This document shows positions 21,587 to 33,284 of a stretch of 64,000 nt of DNA, piece after piece (the stretch's first letter is position 1; each line of letters opens with the position of its first letter). The stretch covers positions 282,058 to 346,057 of the forward strand of contig MU130662.1 in assembly GCA_015039465.1 (NCBI GenBank), in the 5' to 3' direction. Under the pieces are notes generated by a model, which searched no databases, had not been told where the DNA came from, and was given only the letters and a program-made list of their open reading frames with translations. A program made the position numbers and the translations under genes. This stretch comes from Phlegmacium glaucopus. Its lineage: Eukaryota; Basidiomycota; Agaricomycetes; Agaricales; Cortinariaceae.

Positions 21587-22147
21587 TGTTACATTCCGTC
21601 TTATGTTACTCTGGTCCAGCTCCGTCGGAGCTGTCTCCGGTACTCCGTACTCCGTACAGTGCCTTCCCTTATATCCGGAACTACTCTTCCTATGTTCAAC
21701 TCCGAGACTTCTCCGTGTCATTCCGGTTCCTCCGTCTATACTCCAAACCCGTTACCACTTCTTCACCACCACCACTATTCTTTGTCATCATCCTTCCCAC
21801 CATCAGTCATCATACCCGCCATGGATTATTCACCCAAGAATGCAGGACCTTTCCGGGAGCAGAACGCAGCACTTATATTTATCTTTTATATTTCGGTTGC
21901 TATTCTCTTATTTATTTAAGTACTCGAAACTTATATGTTTTCCCTTAGTTCAAATATCAACTTAGTTTCCTCTTCTTTTTTTTCCTCTAAGTCACTGAGG
22001 TCTTCCGACTTGTTACTTTCTTCTTCTGTTCCGAAATCAGGACACCTTAGGAGCTGGGCGGCACAGCACACACACTGAGGCCAATGTCCTTTCCAGGTTA
22101 CTATTCCGGAGTAACTCCGACGTGACTTCCTTGTTTCAAACATAACA
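21587..22147 (-). mobile_element. Solo LTR, family A, copy 2
   Basis: Starts TGTTACATTCCG and ends ACATAACA, with 5-bp duplication cttct (21582-21586, 22148-22152). Removing it joins STQEGT to SDPQLALANHL in the recombinase frame. Orientation is opposite to copy 1 at 4012. Confidence 0.9.
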
Positions 22148-22530
22148 CTTCTGATCCACAGCTCGCCCTGGCAAACCATCTTCTTGTCAACAACCCGCCT
22201 ATCGACAAGGCCCTTTTTTCATGGATGCACCCCCAGGGTCTCCGCCCTCTCACCTGTGGCGAGTTTCTCAAACAAATTAACGCAGTGGCAGCTGAGTTGG
22301 GCATTGAATCCCTCAAGGGTCATGGCATTCAAATTGGGGTGACACTAGAGTACCTTTCACGAGGTATTCCTTTTGACGTGGTCAAATCCATTGGCAGGTG
22401 TTCAAGTGAGGCCTTCTTGCTTTACCTACACCAGCACGCGGTGATTATTGCCCCTTATATGCAAGGTACTCCAGTTATGGAAGCCTTTACACGCTACACT
22501 ATGCCCTCCTCGTTAATTATCACTTGGTGA

Positions 22531-22952
22531 GTTTTTTCCTTCAAAGCCCATTTCCTAGATTAGGGGTGTCTAAGACTTCGCTTGTTGCGTCTCTGGGCTC
22601 CTTATACCCGGGAATCACAGCTCATCTTAGATTGTCTTTTTTCATAGTTCTGGGCCCTTGTTTCAGTCGAAAAACCCTTCGGGTTTTTGCCCCAACTTAA
22701 ATCTACTCTCGTCTATTTACACTATCATTTAGTCTACTCTCATTGATCTCACAGATCAGTTTTCTCCTTTAAAATAACACACCCTTCGCTCGCATAGATT
22801 GTACTTCAGTGGAAACTTTAGATACATTTGGAAAGAAGAAATTACCTTTCAAGTTTCTATGGAAAATGTACACCTAGTCATTTTCAGTAAGTGTCAGCAT
22901 CATACAGACCATATATAAGGTTGCTGTGGAATATGTCATTACAATACAGGCT
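22531..22952 (+). other. DIRS 3' region with a perfect hairpin
   Basis: No gene. The stretch after the recombinase stop contains AAAAACCC-TTC-GGGTTTTT (22670-22688), an 8-bp perfect stem with a three-base loop. It may be an RNA or replication signal of the element; this is inference. The remainder to 22952 is AT-rich unique-looking sequence up to the next insertion. Confidence 0.5.
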
Positions 22953-22960
22953 CTCAGGCT

Positions 22961-23420
22961 TAGTGATGTTACGGCTCGGCTCGGCTCGGCTTAGGCTTGA
23001 CACGGCCTCTAAAAAGCCAGGCCCGAGCCGTAGGCCAAAACTTTGCACGGCTTGGGCTCGGCCTGGGGCTCAGGCCGCGGCTTTTTCCCACACGGTTAGA
23101 AGGTAAGGGAGAACATGAGGGCAACAAAATTTGTATGAAATCAAACTAAAAAATGACCATAAATGACTATCAATGGTAATATTATCAATTACACTCTGTT
23201 ACAGTGCTGTTTTAAGTCATCAAAAGTTCAAATTCCCCCCTTAAGACTGCCAAAAATGCGAATTTCGAGGCTCAGACCCAGGCCGTGCTTAAGCCGCGGC
23301 TCACGGCCTGAAAAATCTGAAGCCCAAGCCGTAGGCCGTCAAAGCCGTTGGTACGGCTTTCCCACGGCTCGGCTCGGCTCGACGGCTTGCGGCTTTGAAG
23401 CCGAGCCTTTCACATCACTA
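22961..23420. mobile_element. hAT-like non-autonomous element with GGCTCGG-word arms
   Basis: TIRs TAGTGATG / CATCACTA and perfect 8-bp duplication ctcaggct (22953-22960, 23421-23428). TAGTG fits the YARNG start of hAT TIRs. The left arm repeats CGGCTCGGCT, GGCCTGGGGCTC and similar words; the right arm carries the complement (AAGCCGCGGC, GGCTCGGCTC). The 460-bp element could fold into a long imperfect hairpin. It has no ORF of note. Confidence 0.9.
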
Positions 23421-23539
23421 CTCAGGCTATTTTTCATTCCTCTGTGCACACTGAAAGTCAGTTATTTAGTACACTGAGCCTAGTCTCTCCTAGCCAGACT
23501 TCGATATATGTGATGTGCCCTACGGATCACGATATATGA

Positions 23540-24005
23540 AGTCTGTTGTTTACCGCGCCCTCCGAACCGTGTCAGAAAGTTGTTATGTAATCTTCGGACT
23601 TTGAAAATATGGTCGCAGGCGTTTTTCTCAACGAGGAAGAGGTTGTTGGATAAAATTTAGAGAACAAGACTTTTAAGATATCACAATAATCATTGTTGTA
23701 AAAAATTAGGGGCTTATGAGCTGATGTGGAAGAGTTAGGCAAATGGGTGAGCAGTTCGAGGCAATCTCAATGATTATGTAAGGTACTTTCTCTCGTCTGA
23801 CCCACAGGAACGAAATCGACAACGAGAACTCAGCCGCTCAGGACGAAATTTTCACCCGATATTCTTTAAACTAATTCCATATCCCTTGCATATAAAACGT
23901 CGCAAAATATCCACCCCGTCGCGTCCACTCGACGCGACGATAATTGAAGCTCCGAAGATTACATAAGAAGTTTCTGACACGGTTTTAGGGGCGCGGTAGA
24001 AACAG
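23540..24005. mobile_element. MITE-like element with ~60-bp terminal inverted repeats
   Basis: TACCGCGCCCTCCGAACCG (from 23553) and its continuation GTGTCAGAAAGTTGTTATGTAA are matched in inverted form by the end at 23945-24000 (TTACATAAGAAGTTTCTGACAC, then GGGGCGCGGTA). The core is unique and non-coding. No clear target duplication was found, so the superfamily is not assigned. The remaining DNA from 24006 to 24745 holds no recognisable gene. Confidence 0.7.
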
Positions 24006-24745
24006 GACTACACTGAGCCTATACTAGTAACAGAGGCTGAGACTGGTCCTAACCTTTCCTTTTTGTTTCATGGTCAAGTCAACAGTAAGTATAGTATCCC
24101 AAACTAATGCAAAAAGGTTCTAAGGCAGAAAGTGCATGTGTCACCAGAGAAAAATGTGATTTTCAAATTTCAATCTCTAGGTCATCTTCAACATTGATGC
24201 ACATGATGCTAATAATATATGGCCGTAAATACACTGTACAGCGTGATGGCAATGCCTTATACAGTACGACACGAGTTCACCATACTGGCAACTGCTCTAC
24301 CATCAGAAGTACACTTCACTACAGTATGGGATACCATAAAAATACGGTCGGCAGTTCCACAAAGAACGGGGTATACTAATAATTAGATAGTTACAACTGT
24401 TTTTACACTGATAAAGGCGCAAAGTACATACAAAACAAAAAAGAAAGAAAAGGTCCGAAAAAAGAGTCGAAGACAGATATGAATAATGTTTAACGAGAGA
24501 GAGAGTGAGTGTTTGGAAAAAAAAAGGTGTTATGTATGTACAAGTTGATGCGACGGGCTGCGTTAAAAGGAATGGAAGGTCGTCTAGAAAATGCATGTAT
24601 GTACTAGACCAAAGATTTGTCAGAAAAATGTTTAAAGAGAGTGAAGGCGAGTGAGTGTGAGTGTGCAACGAGAAGAAAAGAGGGAAAAAGAAAAATTTAG
24701 TCCAAGAAGTTATAAATCCAAGGTGGGCCGGGTCTCAAGTCTTTT

Positions 24746-26890
24746 TTAGATCGCCAGTTTAACTTGATTGGAAAATACCGATCCTTGCTCCCGAAGCGCG
24801 GTCTCTATCACTTGCATCCCTTCCAGCACCTTTTCTTCTTCAAGTCTCCTGCCGACTACCTGTACACCAAGTGGTAGGCCATGCATCTTTTCGACGTTAT
24901 ATACTGAAAAAGCGGTCTTGGCAACGGCGTTGTAAGACTTGTAAACTTCGGAGTGGATAAAGTCTTGTGGGAGGTCGTCAACTGTTTTGTCGACAAAGGT
25001 GACTGGGAGTACGCCGGCAGTGTAATCGAGCTATTTTTCAAATGGTCAGCGATCAGTTGGTCGAAACAAAAATACACCACAAAGAATAGACAAAAAAACT
25101 TACCAAATTGAAAAGGAGCGTATAACTGGCGCTCGTGAGAGTCGTTTGTTCAGAGGTACCATTTTCCAACGCTGGGAATGAATGAGGCACCGTCAACACA
25201 AAGTCTAAACCTTCCTCCGTCCATTTCCTATGCCATTCTTCCCTATATAAATCTCTTGCTACAATCGATTCGCGATCTTGGGCAGCAGTTTTTGTATGCA
25301 TTATACCATAGAGTTGACTAGCCATAGGGTCGCTCGAACGAACGAAGAAAGCGAGGATCTTCTTGATGAGTCTAGGTAGTTGGAGAAGATCTAGGATTGA
25401 CTGGGCGGCTGGAGAGATCGTTTCGTTGGGACTTAGAGCGTTTATAATTTGCTGGCCTGGATGAGAATAAAAAAGATAAATTTCAAATTCATGGAAATAC
25501 ATCGGAAATCGGCACGTACCCCCATCAGAGAAGAGAAGCTGATATCCGATTTTCAACCCTTCCCAGATATTAGGAGGTTGGCTAAGTGAAATTGATATGA
25601 ATACCAGGAGAATGACGCAGTTAGACTGCCAACATACAAATCGACGACTTCATGGCCTTGCTTTTTCAGAGCCGAAACCACTTGCTTTAAGGCACGTTTA
25701 CAAGCAGGTGTGGGAGGGATCGTGCCTAGTACCGATGATTAGCGAACCATTTTAGAAATACAGTCACGTAAATCGATTACCATCTTCCCAAATAACCCCC
25801 CATTTCAGTTTGCGACCTTCGTCTCGAAGGTTGACATGTTGCCAAGGTAAAGGAACACACTGTCGGAAGTTTGTTTTCAAAAGGGAAAATGCAAAGACCA
25901 AAAATGTGAGAAGACTTACGGTATGATCGTATTGCCATGGCTTTGCCAAAATGACGCGCTTCGAAAATTCATGCAAGTCCTCAAGATTACCTGCCAATGG
26001 GGATGTCACAATCGGTAAACCTTCCAATCCCATCATGGACGACCCGCTGCCCCACATTGGAAATCGTCCAGCGCTAGCTCTTAAACTCCACACTCCACAG
26101 AAATGTGCAGGAATCCTGACACTACCACCTATATCTGTTCCAATCTCGATTTTACTTCCACCACATGCTACCAGCGCGCCGCCTCCTCCTGTAGAGGCGC
26201 CGGCGGTATGGTTTGGGTTGTAAGGGTTGGTAGTGCGGCCAAAGATATCCGAGACCGTCTCGATGGCGAGCAGACCGGTGGGGACGGTAGTTTTTACGTG
26301 AATTAAGGCACCTGCGTCTTGAAGTAGGCGTACTATTGACGACGAGGTCGCCGATGGACGTCCAATATTACGAGAGTAACCAATTGTGGAATCATAACCT
26401 TTGATGTCTACCGTGTCTGGATGGATAGGGTTTAGTTTACACATATAGTTTTGAGTAATCTCGGCACCTTTGATGCTGACGGGTACACCCATTAGAGAAC
26501 GTTCGCAAGTAGGATCGTTCATGGAGTCGATTCCTGGTCCCCAGTTCGCAACTGGAGGAATGACGAGCGATTCTTCAAACATGATTTCTGTAACGCAGTT
26601 GGTAGCTTTTTGAGCAACGAGAGTTTTCTTTGCGTAAGCCATCATGATAGCTGTAGGTGAAATGGCGCCCGAGCGACATTGAGATACGAGTTGAGAAATG
26701 GAAAGAGCGTGGATTTTTTCTTCTGAAAAGGAGAGTGGTGTGGAATAAACGGCGGGGAGGGAGTCAATTTTTGACTGGCGCTCCCTTTGCTTCCAGGCGC
26801 TAATTCAACTGTTCAGAGCATGATATAAATCGAATTGTAAAGAGCTCACCATGCACGCTGATGAGCAGAAGGTGAAAAAGAGAAAATCAT
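24746..26890 (-). CDS. Amidase-signature hydrolase (fungal acetamidase type), seven exons
   Basis: Exons: 26890-26850, 26799-25920, 25859-25781, 25725-25638, 25581-25520, 25456-25104, 25030-24746. All introns are GT-AG and the frame closes at 595 residues, TAA at 24748-24746. The start MIFSFSPSAHQR lies in a short first exon; its choice is the weakest point. The triad is intact: Lys in GVPVSIKG, cis-Ser in AGASTGGGGAL and nucleophile Ser in GTDIGGSVRIP. The GYDSTIG motif is present, and the C-terminus has TFVDKTVDDLP and MHGLPLGVQVVGRRLEEEKV. Such enzymes hydrolyse carboxamides to acid and ammonia, often as cytosolic nitrogen scavengers. The substrate cannot be read from sequence. It is one of three apparently intact host genes in the window outside repeats, and no regulatory site is evident. 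Confidence 0.93.
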
Positions 26891-29800
26891 GATTCAAGGC
26901 GAAAAGATAAGTCAAACGAGGTTGTAAAGGCAAGGTCGACCCCTTATAGCCCTCGACTCTATCCGAGGAGTTACGTAGGCCAAAAAGAATCCCTGTGAAG
27001 CGGGATATCCCATGATCCTTTTAAATCTTCGCCTGGACTCTGGTTCGGTCAAGTAGAATATCCAAAAACTCTATCTGAAAAGAAGGGAGTCATTAGAACT
27101 GCATCAAACAGCCATACTTCTGACACGACATAGTCCAGATGTCCTCCTGGTTGTCTGATTCCCTGACTGATATTAAAACGTTAGGACTTGTACATCGAGC
27201 TCAGCGCATGCGCATTTCTGGCACTGAAAGATCCGATAGGATGCCCTCCTGCCCATCTCAATGATATCCTAAAAAAAAAAAGGGTGACTGACTCCCTACG
27301 AAGGGTTTAGTCACGCTTTCGTCGCTGGGTAGATGTCACGGCAACTGGAGGTGACAGCAAAGTAATGATCTGCGGCGCAGAGGTTCTGGAAGAAAAGTTA
27401 AAACTTAGGCGAATCCTACTAAGGCAGTTTTGATTCGTGAAGGGGCCGTCAGACCATTGGCACAAGGTCTTTTTGTTACCGTGTGCTTGTGGAGTAACCA
27501 ACCGTTCGTTTGGATAGGCGTCAAATCTTGATCTTCATGAAGCTTTTGAGAGAAAACCGGATCGATGGAGTTCAATAGATGAGTACAGATGAGTACCAAG
27601 TGCCAGCTGACACCTGACACCTGTAGCGCTAGTAGTAGTGGCTATCATAGCTATAGCTTGGACGGGTGCGATTCCAAAAGCCATGTAAATAAAAGCCCTG
27701 AAACTAGGCCATTTTGGGCCTTTATGCATATGTCCGGTAGTAGAAAGGGGAAGGTTAAATAATCGACGGAGTTTGGACCTCAGGACCCTGATGTCGGCTT
27801 TCCGGTGTCGCTTGTCTAGAAATCTCTTGTGAACACTCCTTGCACAACTATATACATCGTCATTCCGGCATTTTAAGGGCCCACCGCTCCAGTGAAAATG
27901 AAGAAAAATAAAATTAAGAGCACAACTGGTGAAGAACATCGACTTGATTGCCTTGAAAACGTCTTTCAGAGGTGCGGTAATGACCTAGGAGATTCTTCAA
28001 ATTAATATCCTATATGTAGTAGTATTGGTCAGTGGAGGCAAGACAAGATAAGGTACATCAAGGCCGACCTTTATGGTATCCTCACTTCAGGTAAGTTGAT
28101 CGGGGGGTAACCAAATGGCATAATGCGATTTCCATTCAGACGAAATCCTACGAAATCCCGAAAAAGTAACCTTGTGACTAACATATGTCGCGAGCCAAAT
28201 ATGTTTCATAATCCCGAACAAAACTACTAGCCTTGTTAGTATAATGAACAGATTTGATTATATTAATAATGAAAAAAGTATATATCAACTGACCCCCCAG
28301 GTGATAAAAATCTCTAAACACCGTAGATCTGGGGTGCCTGGGCAGATGAATCCACAAATTGATCCCTGTGATATTCTATGGTCCAATGATTGAGCCAAAA
28401 AAAAAAGGTAATTGTTTAATTGGGAGACAACAAAGTTCATCGTGCACCATACACACGGTTAACTCGCTGATAAATTTTTATCCATTTGCGTCACTTGTAA
28501 TAAGAAAAAAAGTCAATCAGACGAGCAACACCCAACCCTACAAATGAATCATACGACTCATACGCCACTCACCGTACTCCTCGAAGCTCGCTGAAGCTTG
28601 TACCTTCCCTGCATCCACGAACATAGATATAGATTTCACAGATGCCTTTGTCTTCGGGCGTTTGAAGCGCAAGAATCCAACTCCTCGTGACCCTTCTTGT
28701 CGAGGATTCTTGACACAATAAGTGTGTACGTGTGACCATAGGCTCCGTCTATATTCTGGCCCTTAGGAGGACCCAATGAGTGCGACGAGTTCATCTCAGT
28801 TCAGAAACATATTCTGCAACGACGACGTGCGCTTGGTTGTTCCACAAATCAATTATATGGCACAGGAACATCGCTCATACTAGTCACGTCAAACCACCGA
28901 GTTACTGAGGAGCTATAGCGGTCAAAGAATGACAAAGCCCTAGTGTAAAGTAAAACCGACGTCGCACAGAGCCTGATGGCGTGGAAGCACTTCCCGATTA
29001 AAGACATACATAGCACACGTTCAGAGCCGACTGTCGCACTGGGGACTTTCCCGATCGATGTCTGAGGAAAGCATAAGTTGTGGGTTAAGTTATCTCCATG
29101 CAAACCTGTCAACTACCTAAATAAATGGAGAAGTTAAAGTGTGAGGATGAAGGTGACATACAGGGAGGACGAACTCACGAGACTACTGACAAAGCACCAC
29201 AAAAGTATTATTGCCTTCTTGACTGAGCTTCGAGTAGATCCGCCATATACTCCTAGGCCATATAACTTCTTCCCCCCGCCAGTTGTAGGTAGAAGTTCTG
29301 CACGGAACGGTGAAATGAAAAATGAACCATTTGTAACAATTTTTAATATCCCAGAGCCACCCACGTTCATCGGTGCAGAAGAGTTCGTATACCATGACAG
29401 AAATTCCAGCGATCCGGATGGTACCTGTCCTCCTAGAACCTCCGTTCTCTTTGAAATTTCCAAATACAGGGGGATCCAGGTACTTAATCGTGAATTCTGT
29501 CAGCAAGGGGGGAAGCGGGCTGCCAGGGTGTTTTTTTTTTTACAACACTGAGTTACAAGAGGTTACAAGTCAGTACCTCCTCCTTGGATCAGCCGGTAGA
29601 CCCATCAATTCAGAAGCATCCGACGAATAGGATCGGTAGGGAACACATCTGTCGATAACGTGTCGGCGGTGCCTTGCATCGTATTTACCTGGTGTCAAGA
29701 TGGTCCATAAATAAATCCGGCTTCAGCTTTGGCCTAACCCGGTCAGACCAATCCACCCATTGGCAGAGACAGATCGTCTAGATGCGGTTGAACATATTGC

Positions 29801-30089
29801 GAATGAGAAAAACGAAGGCGGGGGGGGGAGTCAGACAGAACCCGGTGTCATCCAGTGGCCGGGTATTTTTTGTCACATACGCCTCTATTAAATTCAAAGG
29901 TAGTCGGTAGTTGGTATACTTGCAGCAATGACAAGAAGTCTAGGTTGTATTGGATTGGGTCAGTGTATAGTACAATTACAAACGTTTTGAAGTTGCCACG
30001 CATAACCTAAATAAGTGCACTGTTCACATATGTTTTTAGCGTTTGTTTGAAATGTTGAGGAGAAAAGGAATTCACATTAAAATAATATA
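26891..30089. other. Long spacer with no confident gene
   Basis: Amidase promoter side (26891 onward), then 3 kb with only weak ORFs. The longest is minus 27535-27939 (134 codons, starts MFFTSCALNF). A few residues (PSFRAFIYMAFGIAPVQAI) recall a membrane segment of PAQR proteins, but too little matches to claim it. Minus 28577-28790 contains an exon-like stretch (GVGFLRFKRPKTKASVKSI followed by a GTGAGT donor) that I cannot place in a family. Overlapping ORFs at 29134-29551 on both strands lack codon-like features. A G-run (29819-29828) and T-run (29531-29542) occur. No repeat borders were seen. Confidence 0.5.
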
Positions 30090-31061
30090 TCACGCAATAT
30101 CCATATCGTACGCTGATTTGATCTGATGCTCCGAGTGCAAAGTCCGCTCGTCAGGCTCTTCGAAATCACTCCAGCTAAATATTTCTGCTTCCGGAATATC
30201 ATCAAAGTCAGCTAATGCAGCTCGCTGCGCACATTCTTCAGCATACGCTTCAAGTTCTTCGTCATCGAGATCAACGGGAGTGAGTTCTTCCTCTGGCCGA
30301 GGTTGCTTCGTAGTAGAGGTAGATGCACGAGGGGGGCTGGCTGAGTCCGAAACTATATAACAAAAACGATCAGCTTGGTACTTCTAACAAGTACGAAGCT
30401 TCAGAAGAGAACAACATTATACACACCTGTTAGTTCTTGTTCCCATGTAGCGACGTCTTCCAAGTCCGGGTCAAAAGAAGAACCGACTTCTTGAGCATAA
30501 GATATTCTGTATGAATGGTGCTCTTTCCTAGTAGCATTGGCCATGATTCTTCGAAAAAGCTAGAGAAAAAACAACTAAGATGTGATGATAACCCGAAAGT
30601 ACTGCAAAACAGACCTCATCCTGCATGATATCCTCATCATCCTCTTCTTCATCATAATCCATATAACAATCATCACTGCTAGACTGATTTGAATATCTTC
30701 TTTCTTTGAAAGCTTTCGCTCTTGCTTTTGCTGCTCTTTCGAAACAGCGAGCCTTAAACCGGTCTCTCAGGAACACTTTCTGAGGATCGGGACCAGCGGG
30801 GCTCGCGAGATTATTCCCATCGGAAAAAAGTCTTCCACTAGAGCGTCGCGGGTTTGAGAAAATTCGTGTTGGTGCTGGTGTATTAGGCGCAAGAGCTTTG
30901 TACTGAGACCGTCGACGTGCCTGTGCGGCGACCACAGGAGATGATTTGGACCTATCTGGTGAGCGTGCCAAAGGTGAAGGATTGAGGGGTTTATATGTGA
31001 GCGGGTTTCTAAGAGCTAACGGCGTCGAAGGACATTCATAAGCAGGACTTGAGGAATGCAT
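30090..31061 (-). CDS. Uncharacterised charged fungal protein, three exons
   Basis: Exons 31061-30615, 30559-30427 and 30352-30090; phases close at 280 residues with TGA at 30092-30090. The N-terminal third is Ser/Pro/Arg-rich and disordered-looking (LARSPDRSKSSPVV). A basic segment (FKARCFERAAKARAKAFKERR) runs into an acidic stretch (DYDEEEDDEDIMQDE). A better-ordered part has HHSYRISYAQEVGSSFDPDLEDV, and the acidic C-terminal half ends SAYDMDIA. The basic and acidic blocks suggest a nuclear or nucleic-acid-linked protein; this is inference and no family is recognised. The first donor is GTCTGT, less usual than GTRAGT. It is co-oriented with the membrane-protein gene 322 bp upstream. Confidence 0.75.
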
Positions 31062-31383
31062 CGCCTAATGGTGGTCAGAGTGAGTCCGAGAATGGGTGAC
31101 AATAATCGCGTTTGGTCACAGTGTGACCGATCGTGCTCCCGTTCAACACAGGTCACGTTGGTAATCGAAGCATGCACATCATATGATGCAGAGGCAGGCG
31201 TTAGTGAATCTTCGGTTATACTCATTGACAATAAATAAGATCTGGGGCTTTCAATTCTTTTTTGATTACAAATTTTTGTAAGTGCTACAAATAACGTATA
31301 GTTTAAAGGGGTAGATATTGACTATTTCATACAAAATGATGATACGCGCTCAATAGGAATAGTAGAGTCGAGGTCTGGCAAAG

Positions 31384-33284
31384 TCAAACACCGATCCTAT
31401 GAAGTTCTATAACAGTGCCTAGACAAATTTGAGGGGGATGAAAAGTAAGTAGAAACAATGAAAGACAAGGGAGCCAGGCTATGCTTACCGCTAGACCGTG
31501 ATTGATCAGAATCCACGGCTTCTAAACCTCGAATAGAGTAATCGTCCTCAAATCCACCTCCAGATATCTCAGTCGGATAATGCGATTCAACCAAAGTAAG
31601 GTTTGGAAAGGTCACGGTTTCCGTCGCCGTCCGTATTGTTGCAGGGACAAGGGAGGGATCACGTATATTGAGCATCATCCGTGTCATCATCACGGAAGAT
31701 ATTCTGCAGCAATGGTTTGGCACAGTTAAAAAAGGTGATTTAGTGGGGGGTTACTAAAACATACGTGTTTGTGAAAGACATCCCTATATCTCTCGTCAAT
31801 GGCTTTATTTAGATTAGAAGGATTGAGAGTCAGTCAGAACGGTTTGGTGGCCCAGAGAGACGAAGTGATATAAAGAATGAATACTCACGTCGCTAAGCTA
31901 GAGAAGGTCAGAGATTGATGGTGACGACGACGATGGCACGCTTACCAGGAGGAGCAGAATATTCATCAGAGTAGAGATTGTCATTACACTATCACAAGAA
32001 CAACATTAGATAACAACAATCACGAAGCAGAAGAAACTCTGCATACCCGAAATACATTGCTCCTGTGAGATGTAAGGGTTCAGATCAGTTTCGTTGAAGC
32101 TAAGTCAGCGATTCTCTCTTACCATCCCACATAAATATAGTCAACAAATTGGAATGAGTCATTCGTGGAAGCGTTAGAATCCTATACAGCGTCATGCCAA
32201 AAACTAGAAGATCAAAAGCAAGCTGTGCTGTCCATGATATAGCCATTCCTGCCAACAGGTGAATATCAATACCAAGGGGGGAAAGGGGACTGAATCTTAC
32301 GCAATGCTCTAAAATGTATGGCAGTCAAGGTTGGACACTGAACAGGGAGTAAGGAGACATTTGAAAGGGAGGACCGTACCGATAATGGCTTGTAGAAACG
32401 CCACAACCAGTTTCAAACAGGACGTCTTCGAGGGGTTCGCTCTTCCCTCCGAAACCAGCCCACTGAGATCGAGCCAAAATTGGGGAGACGTTAAATCAGA
32501 TCTGCAAAATTAAATGGCAAAACAGGGTACTCACACAGGCAACGGCAAGTAATGCAGCCGCAATGACGACAAAAAAAATAAGGATCCGAATATTGCGTCT
32601 ATACAATGCATAGATACGCATGATCAACATGGCTATTACACAAAGAGAATCGATATAATCAGAAGATCGGCAACGAGAGAGAGAGGTAAGATCAGGACAC
32701 ACCCGCAATGACAGCTTGGATCAATGTTGAAATATACTGATGATATGCCTTAAGTTGCCGACAGCTGTAAAAAGTTGACAACGGGGAAGCAGAAATGGGT
32801 TAATGATTACACTGCAAGATAAGTCATCCGGTACAAACATCTAAGAAGACGCCAACAAGCGTATGTCAAAATGGAAGATGAATTTCGAGATGAAAGACGG
32901 CGCACTTGTAATTTTGAGGGGTCATGAGTCACCCAGAAACTCTCCATCAGTATTGGAATGTAGGCCAAGAGAACCCCGTAGCGATTGAGGTAGAATAGAC
33001 ATGAAGCGCAATTCAGTCGTCCAATGATCCAATATCGTTCCACCTCGGAAGGAAAAGTCAGAAGGAAGTCGTAGCACAGGATAGCTACGCGGATATGAGA
33101 GAGTGGTTGAGAACTGGTCCAAGCAGTGGGTGGAATTTTAAATTGTTGACCTACTTATGGATACGAGGGTAACATAGTAGCTGTACTTTCTATTTTCACA
33201 GAATTTTTAATATCGATAGGAGGTTCATGACGCTGTGACTCACATGTTCCCTGGGTCAGTAATAGTATCACCTGCGTCTGCCAT
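31384..33284 (-). CDS. DUF6533-family membrane protein, multi-exon
   Basis: Exons on the minus strand assemble MADAGDTITDPGN..., KYSYYVTLVS, ILCYDFLLTFPSEVERYW, LFYLNRYGVLLAYIPILMESFW, AYHQYISTLIQAVIA, MLIMRIYALYRRNIRILIFF, WAGFGGKSEPLEDVLFETGC, MAISWTAQLAFDLLVFGMTL, DGAMYFGVMTISTLMNILLLL and ISSVMMTRMMLNIRDP, then a Ser/Asp-rich tail ending ELHRIGV and TGA at 31386-31384. The DFLLTFPSEV, LFYLNRY and RIYALY motifs identify the basidiomycete DUF6533 family, integral membrane proteins of unknown function with about seven helices. About ten introns are short with GT-AG borders; some borders in the middle (near 32905 and 32765) are uncertain because no choice gives a perfect phase. The gene looks otherwise intact. 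It lies directly upstream of, and co-oriented with, the gene at 30090-31061. Confidence 0.82.

Larger units (their letters stand above)
18275..22530 (+). pseudogene. DIRS tyrosine recombinase, split by three inserts and inactive
   Basis: Coding pieces are 18275-18802, 19797-20028, 21331-21586 and 22148-22530. After excision of the inserts the frame runs from the N-terminal core-binding part (TSWQPSTCEAYGAGLLVFHVF, then FISSCAGSYSGKTL) to the catalytic part ending YTMPSS. The box I Arg position reads Gln (AAQLGEF, CAA 21404-21406). The box II Arg in the H-x-x-R motif also reads Gln (HGIQIG, CAA 22330-22332). The Tyr nucleophile (AFLLYL, 22423-22425) remains. An in-frame TGA lies at 21503-21505. 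The two lost arginines are single G-to-A steps from CGA, so the enzyme was inactivated by CpG decay. Confidence 0.85.
5981..22688 (+). mobile_element. DIRS-type tyrosine-recombinase retrotransposon, heavily interrupted
   Basis: Gene order is gag (6117-7807), RT (7865-8967), RNase H (16660-17324), tyrosine recombinase (18275-22530), the order of fungal DIRS elements, which integrate with a tyrosine recombinase instead of a DDE integrase. Inserts removed in the reading: LINE 8968-16659, TIR element 17327-18272, hAT-like 18803-19796, LTR-D 20029-21330 and LTR-A 21587-22147. The coding frame continues across every join. The element is dead: it has frameshifts, stops, and two recombinase arginines changed to Gln. 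Its outer ends were not located. The left flank (4597-4612) may also belong to it. Confidence 0.85.

Noticed and set aside
27535..27939. PAQR/adiponectin-receptor-like gene
   Set aside because: Only about 15 residues are reminiscent of the family; no zinc-binding His motifs or neighbouring exons were found.
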